Below are positions 25,726 to 34,286 of a stretch of DNA of 64,000 bases, one piece after another. The DNA is from Aeromicrobium yanjiei (GTDB taxonomy: Bacteria > Actinomycetota > Actinomycetes > Propionibacteriales > Nocardioidaceae): assembly GCF_009649075.1 (NCBI RefSeq), contig NZ_CP045737.1, positions 3,472,001 through 3,536,000 on the forward strand. The letters run 5' to 3'. A model generated the notes under the pieces. It had not been told where the DNA came from and searched no databases. It saw only the letters and a program-made list of their open reading frames with translations. How positions within the stretch are numbered: position 1 is the stretch's first letter; every line of letters begins with the position of its first letter. The position numbers were made by a program, and so were the translations under genes.

Positions 25726-25731
25726 AGCGTA
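25726..25731 (-). promoter_or_regulatory. Probable -10 box of the trpEG leader transcript
   Basis: TACGCT on the minus strand ends 6 bases before the leader peptide ATG at 25719, the same arrangement as the other leaderless promoters in the window. Confidence 0.45.
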
Positions 25732-25778
25732 TCGCAGGGCGACGACCATCCCGGTGGCTCGGCTGCCAGACTCAAGTC

Positions 25779-26990
25779 ATGGACATCGACGTCGACCTGA
25801 TCCGGCGCGACCTCGCGCAGCTGGTCAACATCCCCAGCGTCGGCGGATCGGACGCCGAGATCGCCGTGCAGCGCTGGTGCGCGGCGCACCTGACCGGCAT
25901 GGGCCTCGAGGTCGACCAGTGGCGCCTCGACCTCGAGCAGCTGCGCAGCGCCCCCGACTACCCGGGCGAGGAGGTCGAGCGCGAGGAGGCGTGGGGGGTC
26001 GTGGGCACGTCCGGTGCAGGCACTCCGGCCCTGATCCTCAACGGCCACGTGGACGTCGTGCCGCCCGGTGACGCCGCGGCGTGGGGCAACGGCGATCCGT
26101 GGCTCGTCCGCGAGGTCGACGACCGGTGGTACGGGCGCGGCGTCTGCGACATGAAGGGCGGGGTCGTCGCGATCTTCGCCGCCGCGCGCGCGGTCAGCGA
26201 GGTGCCGCTCTCGCGGCCGTTCGCGATCCACACCGTCATCGGCGAGGAGGACGGCGGCATCGGGACGTTCGCGACCCTGCAGCGTGGTCACCGCGGCGAC
26301 GCGTGCGTCATCGCCGAGCCGACGGCCGGCCAGGTCGTCGCGGCCAACGCGGGCTCGCTGACGTTCCGCCTGGAGGTGCAGGGGCGGGCCAGCCACGGCT
26401 CGATGCGCACGACCGGCCACAGCGCGATCACCGCGTTCGAGCTGCTCCACCGGGCGATCGCCGAGCTCGAGGCGGTCCGCAACGCGCATCCGCCGGCCCC
26501 GTTCGGCCCCCTCCCGTGGCCCATCAGCGTCGGCGTCATCCGCGCCGGCGACTGGGCCAGCACGGTGCCGGACCAGCTCGTGGCGGAAGGCCGCTACGGG
26601 ATCATGCCGGGCGAGTCGTTCGCCGACGCCAAGGCGCAGTTCGAGCAGGCGGTGGCCCGGGCGGCCGCGACGGATCCGTGGCTCGCGGACCACCCGCCGG
26701 TCGTGACCTGGCCCGGCGGTCACTTCGCCGCGGGCGCGCTCCCGGACGGGGACCCCTTCGGCGCGCAGGTCCGTGACGCGGTCGTCGCCGCCGACGAGAG
26801 CGCACCCGAGCTCATCGGTGCGCCCTACGGCTCCGACCTGCGCCAGTACACCGCAGCCGGCATCCCGACCGTGCAGTACGGTCCCGGCGACATCGCCCGC
26901 GCCCACGCGGTCGACGAGAGCGTCGGCATCGCCGAGGTCGTGACGGCCGCCAAGGCGTACGCCCAGCTGATCCTCGCCCGCTGCACCTGA
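25779..26990 (+). CDS. M20-family metallopeptidase (ArgE/DapE/acetylornithine-deacetylase-like)
   Basis: The 403-residue protein has the M20 zinc ligands His90 (NGHVDVVPPGD), Asp124 (GVCDMKGG) and the Glu pair at 156-157 (GEEDGG), followed by a dimerisation lid (about 190-300) with GRASHGSM. It should hydrolyse an N-acyl or peptide bond. It is divergent from trpEG over about 60 bases shared with that promoter. The ribosome site is weak, so the start is less sure. Substrate unknown. Confidence 0.86.
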   Translation: MDIDVDLIRRDLAQLVNIPSVGGSDAEIAVQRWCAAHLTGMGLEVDQWRLDLEQLRSAPDYPGEEVEREEAWGVVGTSGAGTPALILNGHVDVVPPGDAAAWGNGDPWLVREVDDRWYGRGVCDMKGGVVAIFAAARAVSEVPLSRPFAIHTVIGEEDGGIGTFATLQRGHRGDACVIAEPTAGQVVAANAGSLTFRLEVQGRASHGSMRTTGHSAITAFELLHRAIAELEAVRNAHPPAPFGPLPWPISVGVIRAGDWASTVPDQLVAEGRYGIMPGESFADAKAQFEQAVARAAATDPWLADHPPVVTWPGGHFAAGALPDGDPFGAQVRDAVVAADESAPELIGAPYGSDLRQYTAAGIPTVQYGPGDIARAHAVDESVGIAEVVTAAKAYAQLILARCT

Positions 26991-27000
26991 CCAACCCCAA

Positions 27001-27201
27001 CGCTGAGGCGCGCCTCCCGTCCGCTGAGGCGCGCCTCCCGTCCGCCGACGGGAGAGCTGCGGCCGCCGACGGGAGAGTTTGAGTCCCTTCTGCCATGACG
27101 GCGGCCGCGCGTCAGCGGACCGCAGGCTCGCCTCAGCGGACCGCCGGCGCGCGTCAGCGGACGGGAGGCGCGCGTCAGCGGACGGGAGGCGCGCGTCAGC
27201 G
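27001..27201. repeat. Facing arrays of a 21-base-period repeat at a convergent junction
   Basis: Two exact 21-base direct copies (27001-27021, 27022-27042; core GAGGCGCGCCTCCCG) are followed by two diverged half units (CCGACGGGAGAG). After a short centre (about 27076-27100) come about five copies in the opposite orientation (core GGGAGGCGCGCGTCAGC). The right array runs into the end of the metallophosphoesterase gene and supplies its stop codon. It lies between convergent genes and could form large hairpins that stop transcription both ways. Confidence 0.85.
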
Positions 27202-28722
27202 GGGGGAGGGGGTGAGGGGGGTGTACGCCTGGGGGACGACGTCGCCGCCGGGCTCGAAGTCGACCGGCTGCAGACCCACGGGACGGCCGTCGCGGAACGT
27301 GACGATCGTGGCCTGGGCGGTCCGCCGCAGCTTGCTGCCGAGCGCGAACGCGTACGCCGCACCGCCCGTCGAGCCGGTCGTCAGGGTGGTCGTGGACCGG
27401 CCGTTCTCGCCCACCGCGGTCGTCGGACCCACCTGCCGGTGCAGGTGACCGGACAGCACGAGATCGGCACATCCCGAGGCCGCAGCCTTCTTGGCCGACG
27501 ACGGGCTGTGCACCGCGATGACGCTGACGTCGCCGGCCTCGCACGCCGCCCGGGTCAGCTCCTCGTCCTGGGCCGCGAGCGCGGCGGCATTGTCGTCGGC
27601 GTCGCCGAAGTAGCCGGCGGTCAGACCCGAGCTGCGCGGATCGCTGCTGCCGATGAACCGCACGCCGCCCACGGTCACTGGCTTCCCGTCGAGCAGGGTG
27701 AAGCCCTTGTCCTTCATCTGGTTGCCGATCGCGTCGCCGGTGTCGTGGTTGCCCGTCACCGAGACGATGTCGAAGTCACGGAACTCGCGCGCCAGCGAGT
27801 TGATGCTGAACGTCTCCCAGGCCGCACCGTTGGAGGTGTCGTCCCCCAGGTCGATCAGCAGACGCGCCTGCGCCCGCTCCGCGATGACCCGCGCGACGGG
27901 ATCCATGCCGATGTTGTCGTGCCGGTCGGTGACCACGAGCGCCGTCGTCTCACCCTCCCCCGGAGTGCGCACGACGGCGGCCTCGGCCGTCTCGGCCATG
28001 CGTCCGTAGAAGGCGACCGACGTCTGGTACGTGTCGATGGCCCCCTGCACGAGCGCCTTGCTGCCCGCGCTCGAGGCGCCCTCGATGATCTCGACCCGGT
28101 CGAGGACCGGATCGTTCGGAAGCACCGGGAACACCGTCCCGATCGGCACCCAGGACGCGGTCCGGCCCTCTCGGGGGCGATCCGGTGCAGCCACCAGCGC
28201 GACCGCCGCGACCACCACGACCACGGTCCCCGCCGCGCCGACGACCTGCGTACGGCGCGGATGACGTGCCGCCGCCAGGATCGCCCGCCGCCGGGGCCCG
28301 CCGATGGCGCGCCAGGCCAGCACCGCCACCAGGACCGTCAGGATCGAGACGCCGAGTCCACGCATCGCGGCGTCGGTCGCCATCGACACCACGGTGGACC
28401 GGACGGCCGCGATCTCGCCCTGCGGCTGGCTCGCGATGACGGCGTCACGGGCGACGACCTGGTTGAGCTCGGTGACCTCGCTGTCGCCCAGCCGGATGTC
28501 GAGACCGATCCCGAGCGGCGCCTCCGCGGGCACCCGGATCTGCGGGATCAGTGTGCCGAAGTCGAGGCGCGCGTAGCCGTCGAAGGTGGGACGGACGGTT
28601 GCGTCGTGCGCGCCGATCACGATCTCGCGATCGCTGTGGACGAACGTCGAGTACGCCGTGGGCACCCCGACGACCAGCCCGAGGCCGATCAGCAGCAGGA
28701 CCTTGAGAACCGTCCGGGTCAT
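27196..28722 (-). CDS. Membrane-anchored calcineurin-like metallophosphoesterase
   Basis: The 508-residue protein has an N-terminal membrane segment, an extracytoplasmic region, a second membrane stretch (about 120-190) and a C-terminal phosphoesterase domain. The metal motifs are TDRHDN (in place of GDxHG), LIDLGDDTSNG, TGNHDTG, a single His in VHSPSS and SGHLHRQ. It should cleave a phosphate ester, probably outside the membrane. The ATG overlaps the helR stop by 4 bases. Substrate unknown. Confidence 0.84.
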   Translation of the reverse strand: MTRTVLKVLLLIGLGLVVGVPTAYSTFVHSDREIVIGAHDATVRPTFDGYARLDFGTLIPQIRVPAEAPLGIGLDIRLGDSEVTELNQVVARDAVIASQPQGEIAAVRSTVVSMATDAAMRGLGVSILTVLVAVLAWRAIGGPRRRAILAAARHPRRTQVVGAAGTVVVVVAAVALVAAPDRPREGRTASWVPIGTVFPVLPNDPVLDRVEIIEGASSAGSKALVQGAIDTYQTSVAFYGRMAETAEAAVVRTPGEGETTALVVTDRHDNIGMDPVARVIAERAQARLLIDLGDDTSNGAAWETFSINSLAREFRDFDIVSVTGNHDTGDAIGNQMKDKGFTLLDGKPVTVGGVRFIGSSDPRSSGLTAGYFGDADDNAAALAAQDEELTRAACEAGDVSVIAVHSPSSAKKAAASGCADLVLSGHLHRQVGPTTAVGENGRSTTTLTTGSTGGAAYAFALGSKLRRTAQATIVTFRDGRPVGLQPVDFEPGGDVVPQAYTPLTPSPR

Positions 28723-30830
28723 GCGATCCGGCTGCTCCAGCGATCTGTCGTGCCCACCGTCGTGAGCAGCTGGGTCGCGCGGGTCAGCACGACGTAGAGG
28801 GTGCGCCAGCCGGCACTGGACTCATCGGTGATGCCGTCGGGCTCGACGACGACGACGCCGTCGAACTCCAGGCCCTTGGTGTCGAGCCCGTCGAGCAGCC
28901 GCAGGCGATCGGCGTGCCGGGACAAGACATCGGCCAGCTCGGCGCGGAGCGGCTCCAGACGCGCCCGCGGCGTCACGATCGCGACGGTGCCCTCGACGCG
29001 ACCGAGGATCTCCTCGGCACTGCGCCGCACGGTGTCCGCCAGCTCGGACTCGGCGACCGTGTGGTGCTGCGGGGACTCCCCCGTACGGCGCACGGCCTCG
29101 GCGAGATCGGGGTCGGGCACCGCGACGGCGGCGACCTTCGCCGCAAGATCGTAGATCTCGGCGGAGTTGCGGTAGTTGGTCGAGAGCCGGAACGCGTGCT
29201 CGGGCTTGCCCTCGAGGGCGGACCGGCGTGCGGCGGCGGCCTCCTGCGGGTAGGGCCACGACGACTGGGCCTGGTCGCCCACGATCGTCCAGCTCGCGTG
29301 ACGCCCGCGGCGCCCGAGCATGCGCCACTGCATCGGCGAGAGGTCCTGCGCCTCGTCGACCAGGACGTGCGCGAAGCTGTCGTCCTCGATGCTCTGGGTC
29401 GAGCGGAACCGGTCCACGCGCTCCTCGCGCTCGCGGCGCTCGAAGCTCATGAGCTGCTTGGGGTTGTCGTCATCGTCGTCGCCGGAGTCCGGGAGCTCGC
29501 CGATGACGTAGCGCAGCTCGTCGATCAGGGGGACGTCCTGGATGCTGGGCTCCTCGGACGCCCAGGACTCCTTGAGCGCCGCGATCTCCTTGGCGTTGAA
29601 CGCGCCCTGGGCCAGCTGGTCGATCAGGTCCGGGAGCATGCGCCACACCTCGATCGGCTCGACCGGCGGCCACCACTGCTCGACGAAGTCGACGAAGCGG
29701 TCGTCCGTCGTGATGGTCTCGACGAAGCCCTCCTGGCCCTTCTCGAGGGCGCGCTCGCCGCGCACCTGGCGCCACAGCGCGTCGACCAGGGCCGACGGCA
29801 CCTTGGCGTACGCCCGGTTGCGCTTGCTGCCGGCCAGCAGCTGGCGGCGGATGCGCTCGAGCTGCTGGGCGTCGAGGCGAAGGACGTCGTCCTTGTAGAA
29901 GTAGCGGAACGACGAGGGGGCGCCGGGCGATGGTGCGGCCGCGGCACGGGCGAGGAACTTGACCATCCGTGACGAGCCCTTGGCCGCGGCGGCGACCGGG
30001 TCGTCGTGGCGCGCAGCGCGCAGCCCGTCGACGACCTCGCCCAGCGATCGCAGGGTCACGCTGGTCTCACCCAGGCTGGGCAGGACGCGCTCGATGTAGC
30101 TCATGAACACCGAGGACGGTCCGACCACGAGCACGCCGCCGGACTCGAAGCGCCGACGGTCGGTGTAGAGCAGGTACGCCGCGCGGTGCAGCGCCACGAC
30201 GGTCTTGCCGGTCCCGGGACCGCCGCCGATCGTGGTCGCGCCGCGGGCGGGGGCGCGGATGGCCTCGTCCTGCTCCTTCTGGATCGTGGCGACGACCGAG
30301 TGCATCGAGCTGTCGCGGGCCCGCGTGAGGCTCGCGAGAAGCGCGCCCTCACCGATCACGACCATGTCGTCGGGCGCGTTGTCGCCGTCGAGCAGATCAT
30401 CCTCGATGCCGATGACCTGGTCGTTGGAGCAACGCAGCACCCGCCGGCGGATCACGCCGGCCGGCTCCTGCGCGGTGGCCTGATAGAACAGCGCTGCTGC
30501 GGGGGCGCGCCAGTCGATCAGCAGGATCTCGCGGTCCGCGTCGCGCACGCCGATCCGGCCGATGTAGCGGGACTCGCCGTTCAGCATGTTGAGCCGGCCG
30601 AAGACGAGACCGTCGTGCGCCGCGTTGAGGGCCGACAGCCGCTTGGACGCCTGGTAGACCATCGCGTCGCGCTCGACCAGTCCACCCTCGTTGCCGACGT
30701 GACCGCGTGCCATTCCCTCCACCACGAGCGACCGCGCGACCTTGGCAGACGCGTCGAGACGTTCGTAGACGGTGTCCACGTACGACTGCTCAGCCTCGAT
30801 CTCGCGTTGCTCCGCGTTGTCCCCGCTCAC
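28719..30830 (-). CDS. helR: HelD/HelR-type RNA polymerase recycling ATPase (UvrD-like helicase superfamily)
   Basis: The 703-residue protein starts with a coiled-coil-like N-terminal arm (EQREIEAEQSYVDTVYERL), has Walker A GGGPGTGKTVVALHRAAYLLY (near residue 205), Walker B VLVDEAQDLSPMQWRML (near 490) and a late superfamily-1 motif (LYVVLTRATQLL). These are features of actinobacterial HelD/HelR, which remove stalled RNA polymerase from DNA and, in some species, protect against rifamycins. AAGGAG precedes the GTG start. The usual rifamycin-associated palindrome is not seen upstream. Confidence 0.88.
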   Translation of the reverse strand: MSGDNAEQREIEAEQSYVDTVYERLDASAKVARSLVVEGMARGHVGNEGGLVERDAMVYQASKRLSALNAAHDGLVFGRLNMLNGESRYIGRIGVRDADREILLIDWRAPAAALFYQATAQEPAGVIRRRVLRCSNDQVIGIEDDLLDGDNAPDDMVVIGEGALLASLTRARDSSMHSVVATIQKEQDEAIRAPARGATTIGGGPGTGKTVVALHRAAYLLYTDRRRFESGGVLVVGPSSVFMSYIERVLPSLGETSVTLRSLGEVVDGLRAARHDDPVAAAAKGSSRMVKFLARAAAAPSPGAPSSFRYFYKDDVLRLDAQQLERIRRQLLAGSKRNRAYAKVPSALVDALWRQVRGERALEKGQEGFVETITTDDRFVDFVEQWWPPVEPIEVWRMLPDLIDQLAQGAFNAKEIAALKESWASEEPSIQDVPLIDELRYVIGELPDSGDDDDDNPKQLMSFERREREERVDRFRSTQSIEDDSFAHVLVDEAQDLSPMQWRMLGRRGRHASWTIVGDQAQSSWPYPQEAAAARRSALEGKPEHAFRLSTNYRNSAEIYDLAAKVAAVAVPDPDLAEAVRRTGESPQHHTVAESELADTVRRSAEEILGRVEGTVAIVTPRARLEPLRAELADVLSRHADRLRLLDGLDTKGLEFDGVVVVEPDGITDESSAGWRTLYVVLTRATQLLTTVGTTDRWSSRIA

Positions 30831-30981
30831 CCGACTCCTTGTGCTGGCCTAGAGAACTCACAAGTGTATTCCGTCCCCGAAATATTCCGCAGGCAGATCG
30901 CCACCCGGACGCAGCCCAGCACGGCGACGTCGGCCGTCCTACGCTGGTGGATTCCCTTCCTCGACCTCGCAGGTGCACATC

Positions 30982-31809
30982 GTGATCAAGATCCTCGGAA
31001 TCCTCACCGCCCTGGCGCTCGTCGGCACCCCGCTGACCGGCGCCCACGCCGCTTCGACCCGCTACAAGGTCTCGGCCACCGTCAGCGACGACAAGCTCGA
31101 CATCACCTCCGGCGACGGGTCCAACCGGTCCACCCGCATCAAGGGCAAGGTCACCGGCGGGCCGGTCAAGGGCAAGCGGGTCCACATCTACTACCGCAAC
31201 GTGAGCACCAAGGCCGCCCCTCGCAGGTTCCTGCGCACGGCCCGCCTCTCGTCGTCCGGCAGGTTCTCCACGACGTGGCGGCCGAAGGACGGCGGCCGGT
31301 ACGAGATCGACGTGGTCAAGCAGGCCGGCAGCGGCAAGCGTGCTGGCACCGACCCGACCCGCGTGTACGTCTACCAGTTCGTGAGCCTCACGCACCTGTT
31401 CGATCGCGCCGCGAGCTCGGGATCGGGCTACACCGACCGCGAGAGGTTCGGCAACGGCACGTACTACCGCGACGGCTACGCGATCCTCGGCGGCGGCCGC
31501 GCGGTCTTCGACACCCGGGGCTTCCACTGCATGCGCGTCAACTTCAAGACCGGCCTGTCCACCCGCAGCTCCGCCTCGCGGGGCACGATCCGGGTGACCC
31601 AGCGCAGGACGTTGGTCACCCGTTCGATGAGCAAGGGACAGGTCTACAAGGCGTCCAAGACCGTGCAGAAGAAGATGAACGCGAGTGACAAGATCACCTT
31701 CTCGGTCGACCGGCGCGATGACATCGGTGACCAGTCCCGCCTGCGGTTCGTGGTCGGACGCCCCGTCGCTGCGTGCACCTACCCGACCCGCTCGGCCCCG
31801 TACCGCTGA
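30982..31809 (+). CDS. Secreted two-domain beta-sandwich protein, paralogue 1
   Basis: The protein (275 residues from GTG 30982; GTG 30973 is possible but lacks AGGTG at the right distance) has a signal peptide ending near GAHA, an Ig-like domain (ITSGDGSNRSTRIKGKVTGGPVKGKRVHIYY to VYVYQFVSL) and a C-terminal domain beginning FHCMRVNF and ending VAACTYP. The two cysteines probably form a disulfide. It lacks catalytic motifs. It is the first of a tandem pair with the next gene and is similar to the protein at 48174-48974. Function unknown. Confidence 0.78.
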   Translation: MIKILGILTALALVGTPLTGAHAASTRYKVSATVSDDKLDITSGDGSNRSTRIKGKVTGGPVKGKRVHIYYRNVSTKAAPRRFLRTARLSSSGRFSTTWRPKDGGRYEIDVVKQAGSGKRAGTDPTRVYVYQFVSLTHLFDRAASSGSGYTDRERFGNGTYYRDGYAILGGGRAVFDTRGFHCMRVNFKTGLSTRSSASRGTIRVTQRRTLVTRSMSKGQVYKASKTVQKKMNASDKITFSVDRRDDIGDQSRLRFVVGRPVAACTYPTRSAPYR

Positions 31810-31909
31810 TCCCGGGCCGGATGACGACCGGATTTTCGGGACTCCCGCTCGGCCACGATCTGCTCTAGCATCGAGGGACTTTGGTCCCGGTCCGATGGAG
31901 GAGGTCCTG

Positions 31910-32794
31910 ATGCGCAGGATCGGCGTGCTGCTCCTGGGGTCGGTCCTCACCTTCGGCCTGCTCACGCCCGCGGACGCCGCCCGGACGTTCTCGATCAGCC
32001 TGAGCCCGGCCCCGAAGGGCGCGACCGACGCGAAGAAGAGCTACAACGACACGGCGCTCGACGTCAGCGAGGCCACGCAGGACGGACGCGAGAGGACCAC
32101 GATCCGGGGCCGGGTCAAGCGCGGCAAGAAGGCCGCGTCGGGGCGGGTCAAGGTCTACGCGACCAACACGTCGAGGCCCGGCAGCAGGCGCACCCTCCTC
32201 GGGTCCCCGAGGCTCAACCGCAACGGATGGTTCAGCCAGCGCTTCCGCCCCGGGCACGACCGCGCGGGCGTCTACCGGATCGAGGTCGTCAAGGGCGGCA
32301 GCCGCGGCTACGCCACGACCACCCGCGCCGTGACCGTCCGGGTCTTCCAGTTCGTCGAGGCCCTCAACGGCTACGACGCGGAGCAGCCCGGCGTGACGCC
32401 GGCGTGGAACGCGCCACCGGCCTACGGGACAATCCACCACCAGTCGTACGTCGTGGAGGGCGGCTCGACCGCGGAGTTCGACTTCACCGGCCACTCGTGC
32501 CTGCAGCTGAACTTCCGGATGGCCCGGTCCGCGGACGCGACGGTCGACGGGCGCTTCACGGTCACCCTCGACGGCCGGACCATCGTGCCCTGGACGACTC
32601 TCGCCGGCCGCCAGTACCTGCCCAGCAAGACGGTGCAGAAGCGGATGACCGCGGGCGGACGCCTCCGGTTCACGGTGGCTCCGCACGACGACGGCGACGC
32701 GACCACCGCCGATGACAACCGCCGGGTCACGATGGTCCTGGGACGGCCGATGGTCTCCTGCACGTACCCGGACCCCGTGGTGGCCACGCGCTAG
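31910..32794 (+). CDS. Secreted two-domain beta-sandwich protein, paralogue 2
   Basis: The 294-residue protein has a signal peptide (RIGVLLLGSVLTFGLLTPADA) and the same two-domain plan as its neighbour: an Ig-like region (RTTIRGRVKRGKKAASGRVKVYATN to VRVFQFVEAL) and a C-terminal domain from HSCLQLNF to MVSCTYP. The shared SKTVQK block and CTYP end show tandem duplication with strong divergence elsewhere. GGAGGAGGT precedes the ATG. A TAGCAT box near 31866 suggests its own promoter. Function unknown; adhesion or ligand binding at the cell surface is possible. Confidence 0.78.
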   Translation: MRRIGVLLLGSVLTFGLLTPADAARTFSISLSPAPKGATDAKKSYNDTALDVSEATQDGRERTTIRGRVKRGKKAASGRVKVYATNTSRPGSRRTLLGSPRLNRNGWFSQRFRPGHDRAGVYRIEVVKGGSRGYATTTRAVTVRVFQFVEALNGYDAEQPGVTPAWNAPPAYGTIHHQSYVVEGGSTAEFDFTGHSCLQLNFRMARSADATVDGRFTVTLDGRTIVPWTTLAGRQYLPSKTVQKRMTAGGRLRFTVAPHDDGDATTADDNRRVTMVLGRPMVSCTYPDPVVATR

Positions 32795-32876
32795 ACCGCC
32801 GACGCCATGAGAACCATCCGTACCTGGTCCTCCTGAGGGATAGGCACAGCCTGCCCCCGCATGCGTCAATGACAGC

Positions 32877-33503
32877 ATGTCTTTTCCAGGGGTGCGTCGC
32901 TGTCACGCGCACCGTCGCGCCCCGCTGCACGCCGGCCACCGCCGTCGTACGTTCGGCGGCCGCGCCGGGCTGGTGCTGGCGTTCGCGCTCGCGCTCGCAC
33001 TCGGCGTGGGCGGAACGGCCGCATACTCGGCCCTCTACGGCAGCATCCCGACGGCCGAGGCCCAGGACCGGGTCGTGGTGCGCGGTGGCGTCGTCCGGCT
33101 CGGCACACACGTGTACCTGCACGCCAACGGCAGCCACGGCGCGATCGGCATCACCCGCGTCGCCCTGGTCAAGAAGTGCCATCTGCGGGTCTACCTGGAC
33201 CGCCAGCCGGGCGATCGCGTCGTCGCGGCCGTGGCCGAGGAGGATGAGGCGATGGCGCGCCTCGGCGTCCAGGCCGGCATCTCGGGCGGCATCGACGTCG
33301 TGGACGTGCGCCTCTACCGAGCCGGCAGACGGGTGTGCGCGAACGACAGGATTTTCGGCGGCCGATCGAATCTCTGGATCAGCGTGACGACGCTGGCACG
33401 GACACCGCGGAAGCCGGCCACACCAGCACCGGCCCAGCCGACAGTGCCGGCTGCACCAGCGCCACCGACGTCGTCCGTCGAGCCGGCAGCAGCCCCCGGC
33501 TGA
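32877..33503 (+). CDS. Hypothetical membrane-anchored exported protein
   Basis: I do not recognise this 208-residue protein. It has a basic N-terminus, one membrane segment (about 30-50; LVLAFALALALGVGG), an extracytoplasmic region of about 110 residues with two cysteines (KKCHLRVYLD and RRVCANDR) and a Pro/Ala-rich tail. The start is uncertain because no clear ribosome site precedes 32877. The gene follows the two secreted paralogues in the same direction. Confidence 0.6.
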   Translation: MSFPGVRRCHAHRRAPLHAGHRRRTFGGRAGLVLAFALALALGVGGTAAYSALYGSIPTAEAQDRVVVRGGVVRLGTHVYLHANGSHGAIGITRVALVKKCHLRVYLDRQPGDRVVAAVAEEDEAMARLGVQAGISGGIDVVDVRLYRAGRRVCANDRIFGGRSNLWISVTTLARTPRKPATPAPAQPTVPAAPAPPTSSVEPAAAPG

Positions 33504-33518
33504 CCCGGCCCGCCCGGC

Positions 33519-34286
33519 TCAGGCGGGGTCGAGGATGCGCCGGAGAAACTGCCGCGTGCGCTCCTCGCGCGGATCGCCGATGACCTGGGCGGGAGGGCCG
33601 CTCTCCACGACGACGCCGCCGTCCAGGAAGAGCACCTGGTCGCACACCTGCTGGGCGAAGCGGATCTCGTGGGTCACGATCATGGTGGTCCAGCCCTGCT
33701 GGGTGAGGTCCTTGATGACCGACAGCACCTCCCCGACCAGCTCGGGGTCGAGGGCCGAGGTGGGCTCGTCGAACAGGACGACCTTCGGCTTGAGCGCGAG
33801 CGCGCGGGCGATGCCGACCCGCTGCTGCTGACCGCCGGACAGCTGGAACGGGTGCTGATCGGCCTTCTCGGCGAGCCCGACCTGCTCGAGCAGGACCCGG
33901 GCCTCGGCGATCGCCTCCTCCAACGGCCGCTTCTGCACCTGCACGGGACCCTCGATGACGTTCTCCAGCACGGTCTTGTGCGGGAAGAGGTTGTGCGACT
34001 GGAAGACCATGCCGCTCTGGGCGCGGAGCCGCGCAGTCGCCGCTCGGCCTGCCTTGCCCCGGGGCAGGGCGCCGAAGTCGACCTCGACGTCCCCGATACC
34101 GATCGTGCCGGAGTCGGGCGTCTCCAGGACGTTGAGCGCTCGCAGGATCGTGGTCTTGCCCGAGCCGGACGGCCCGAGGATCGTGGTGGTGGTGCCCGCC
34201 TGGGCAGTGAAGTCCACGCCACGGAGCACGTGGTTGTCGCCGAAGGCCTTGGTGATGCCGCGGACGCGGACGAGGGGATCGGTCAT
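33519..34286 (-). CDS. Polar amino-acid ABC transporter ATP-binding protein
   Basis: The 255-residue ATPase is of the GlnQ/TcyN type, with Walker A GPSGSGKTT, the Q loop in GMVFQSHNLFPHKTVLENV, signature LSGGQQQRVGIARAL, Walker B VVLFDEPTSALDPE and the switch His in VTHE. The start overlaps the fused binding-protein/permease stop by 4 bases. It powers that importer. Confidence 0.92.
   Translation of the reverse strand: MTDPLVRVRGITKAFGDNHVLRGVDFTAQAGTTTTILGPSGSGKTTILRALNVLETPDSGTIGIGDVEVDFGALPRGKAGRAATARLRAQSGMVFQSHNLFPHKTVLENVIEGPVQVQKRPLEEAIAEARVLLEQVGLAEKADQHPFQLSGGQQQRVGIARALALKPKVVLFDEPTSALDPELVGEVLSVIKDLTQQGWTTMIVTHEIRFAQQVCDQVLFLDGGVVVESGPPAQVIGDPREERTRQFLRRILDPA

Noticed and set aside
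26991..27201. CRISPR array
   Set aside because: Units are contiguous, without spacers, and occur in both orientations; no cas genes are in the window.
30831..30981. Rifamycin-associated element before helR
   Set aside because: The expected long palindrome is not present in this gap.
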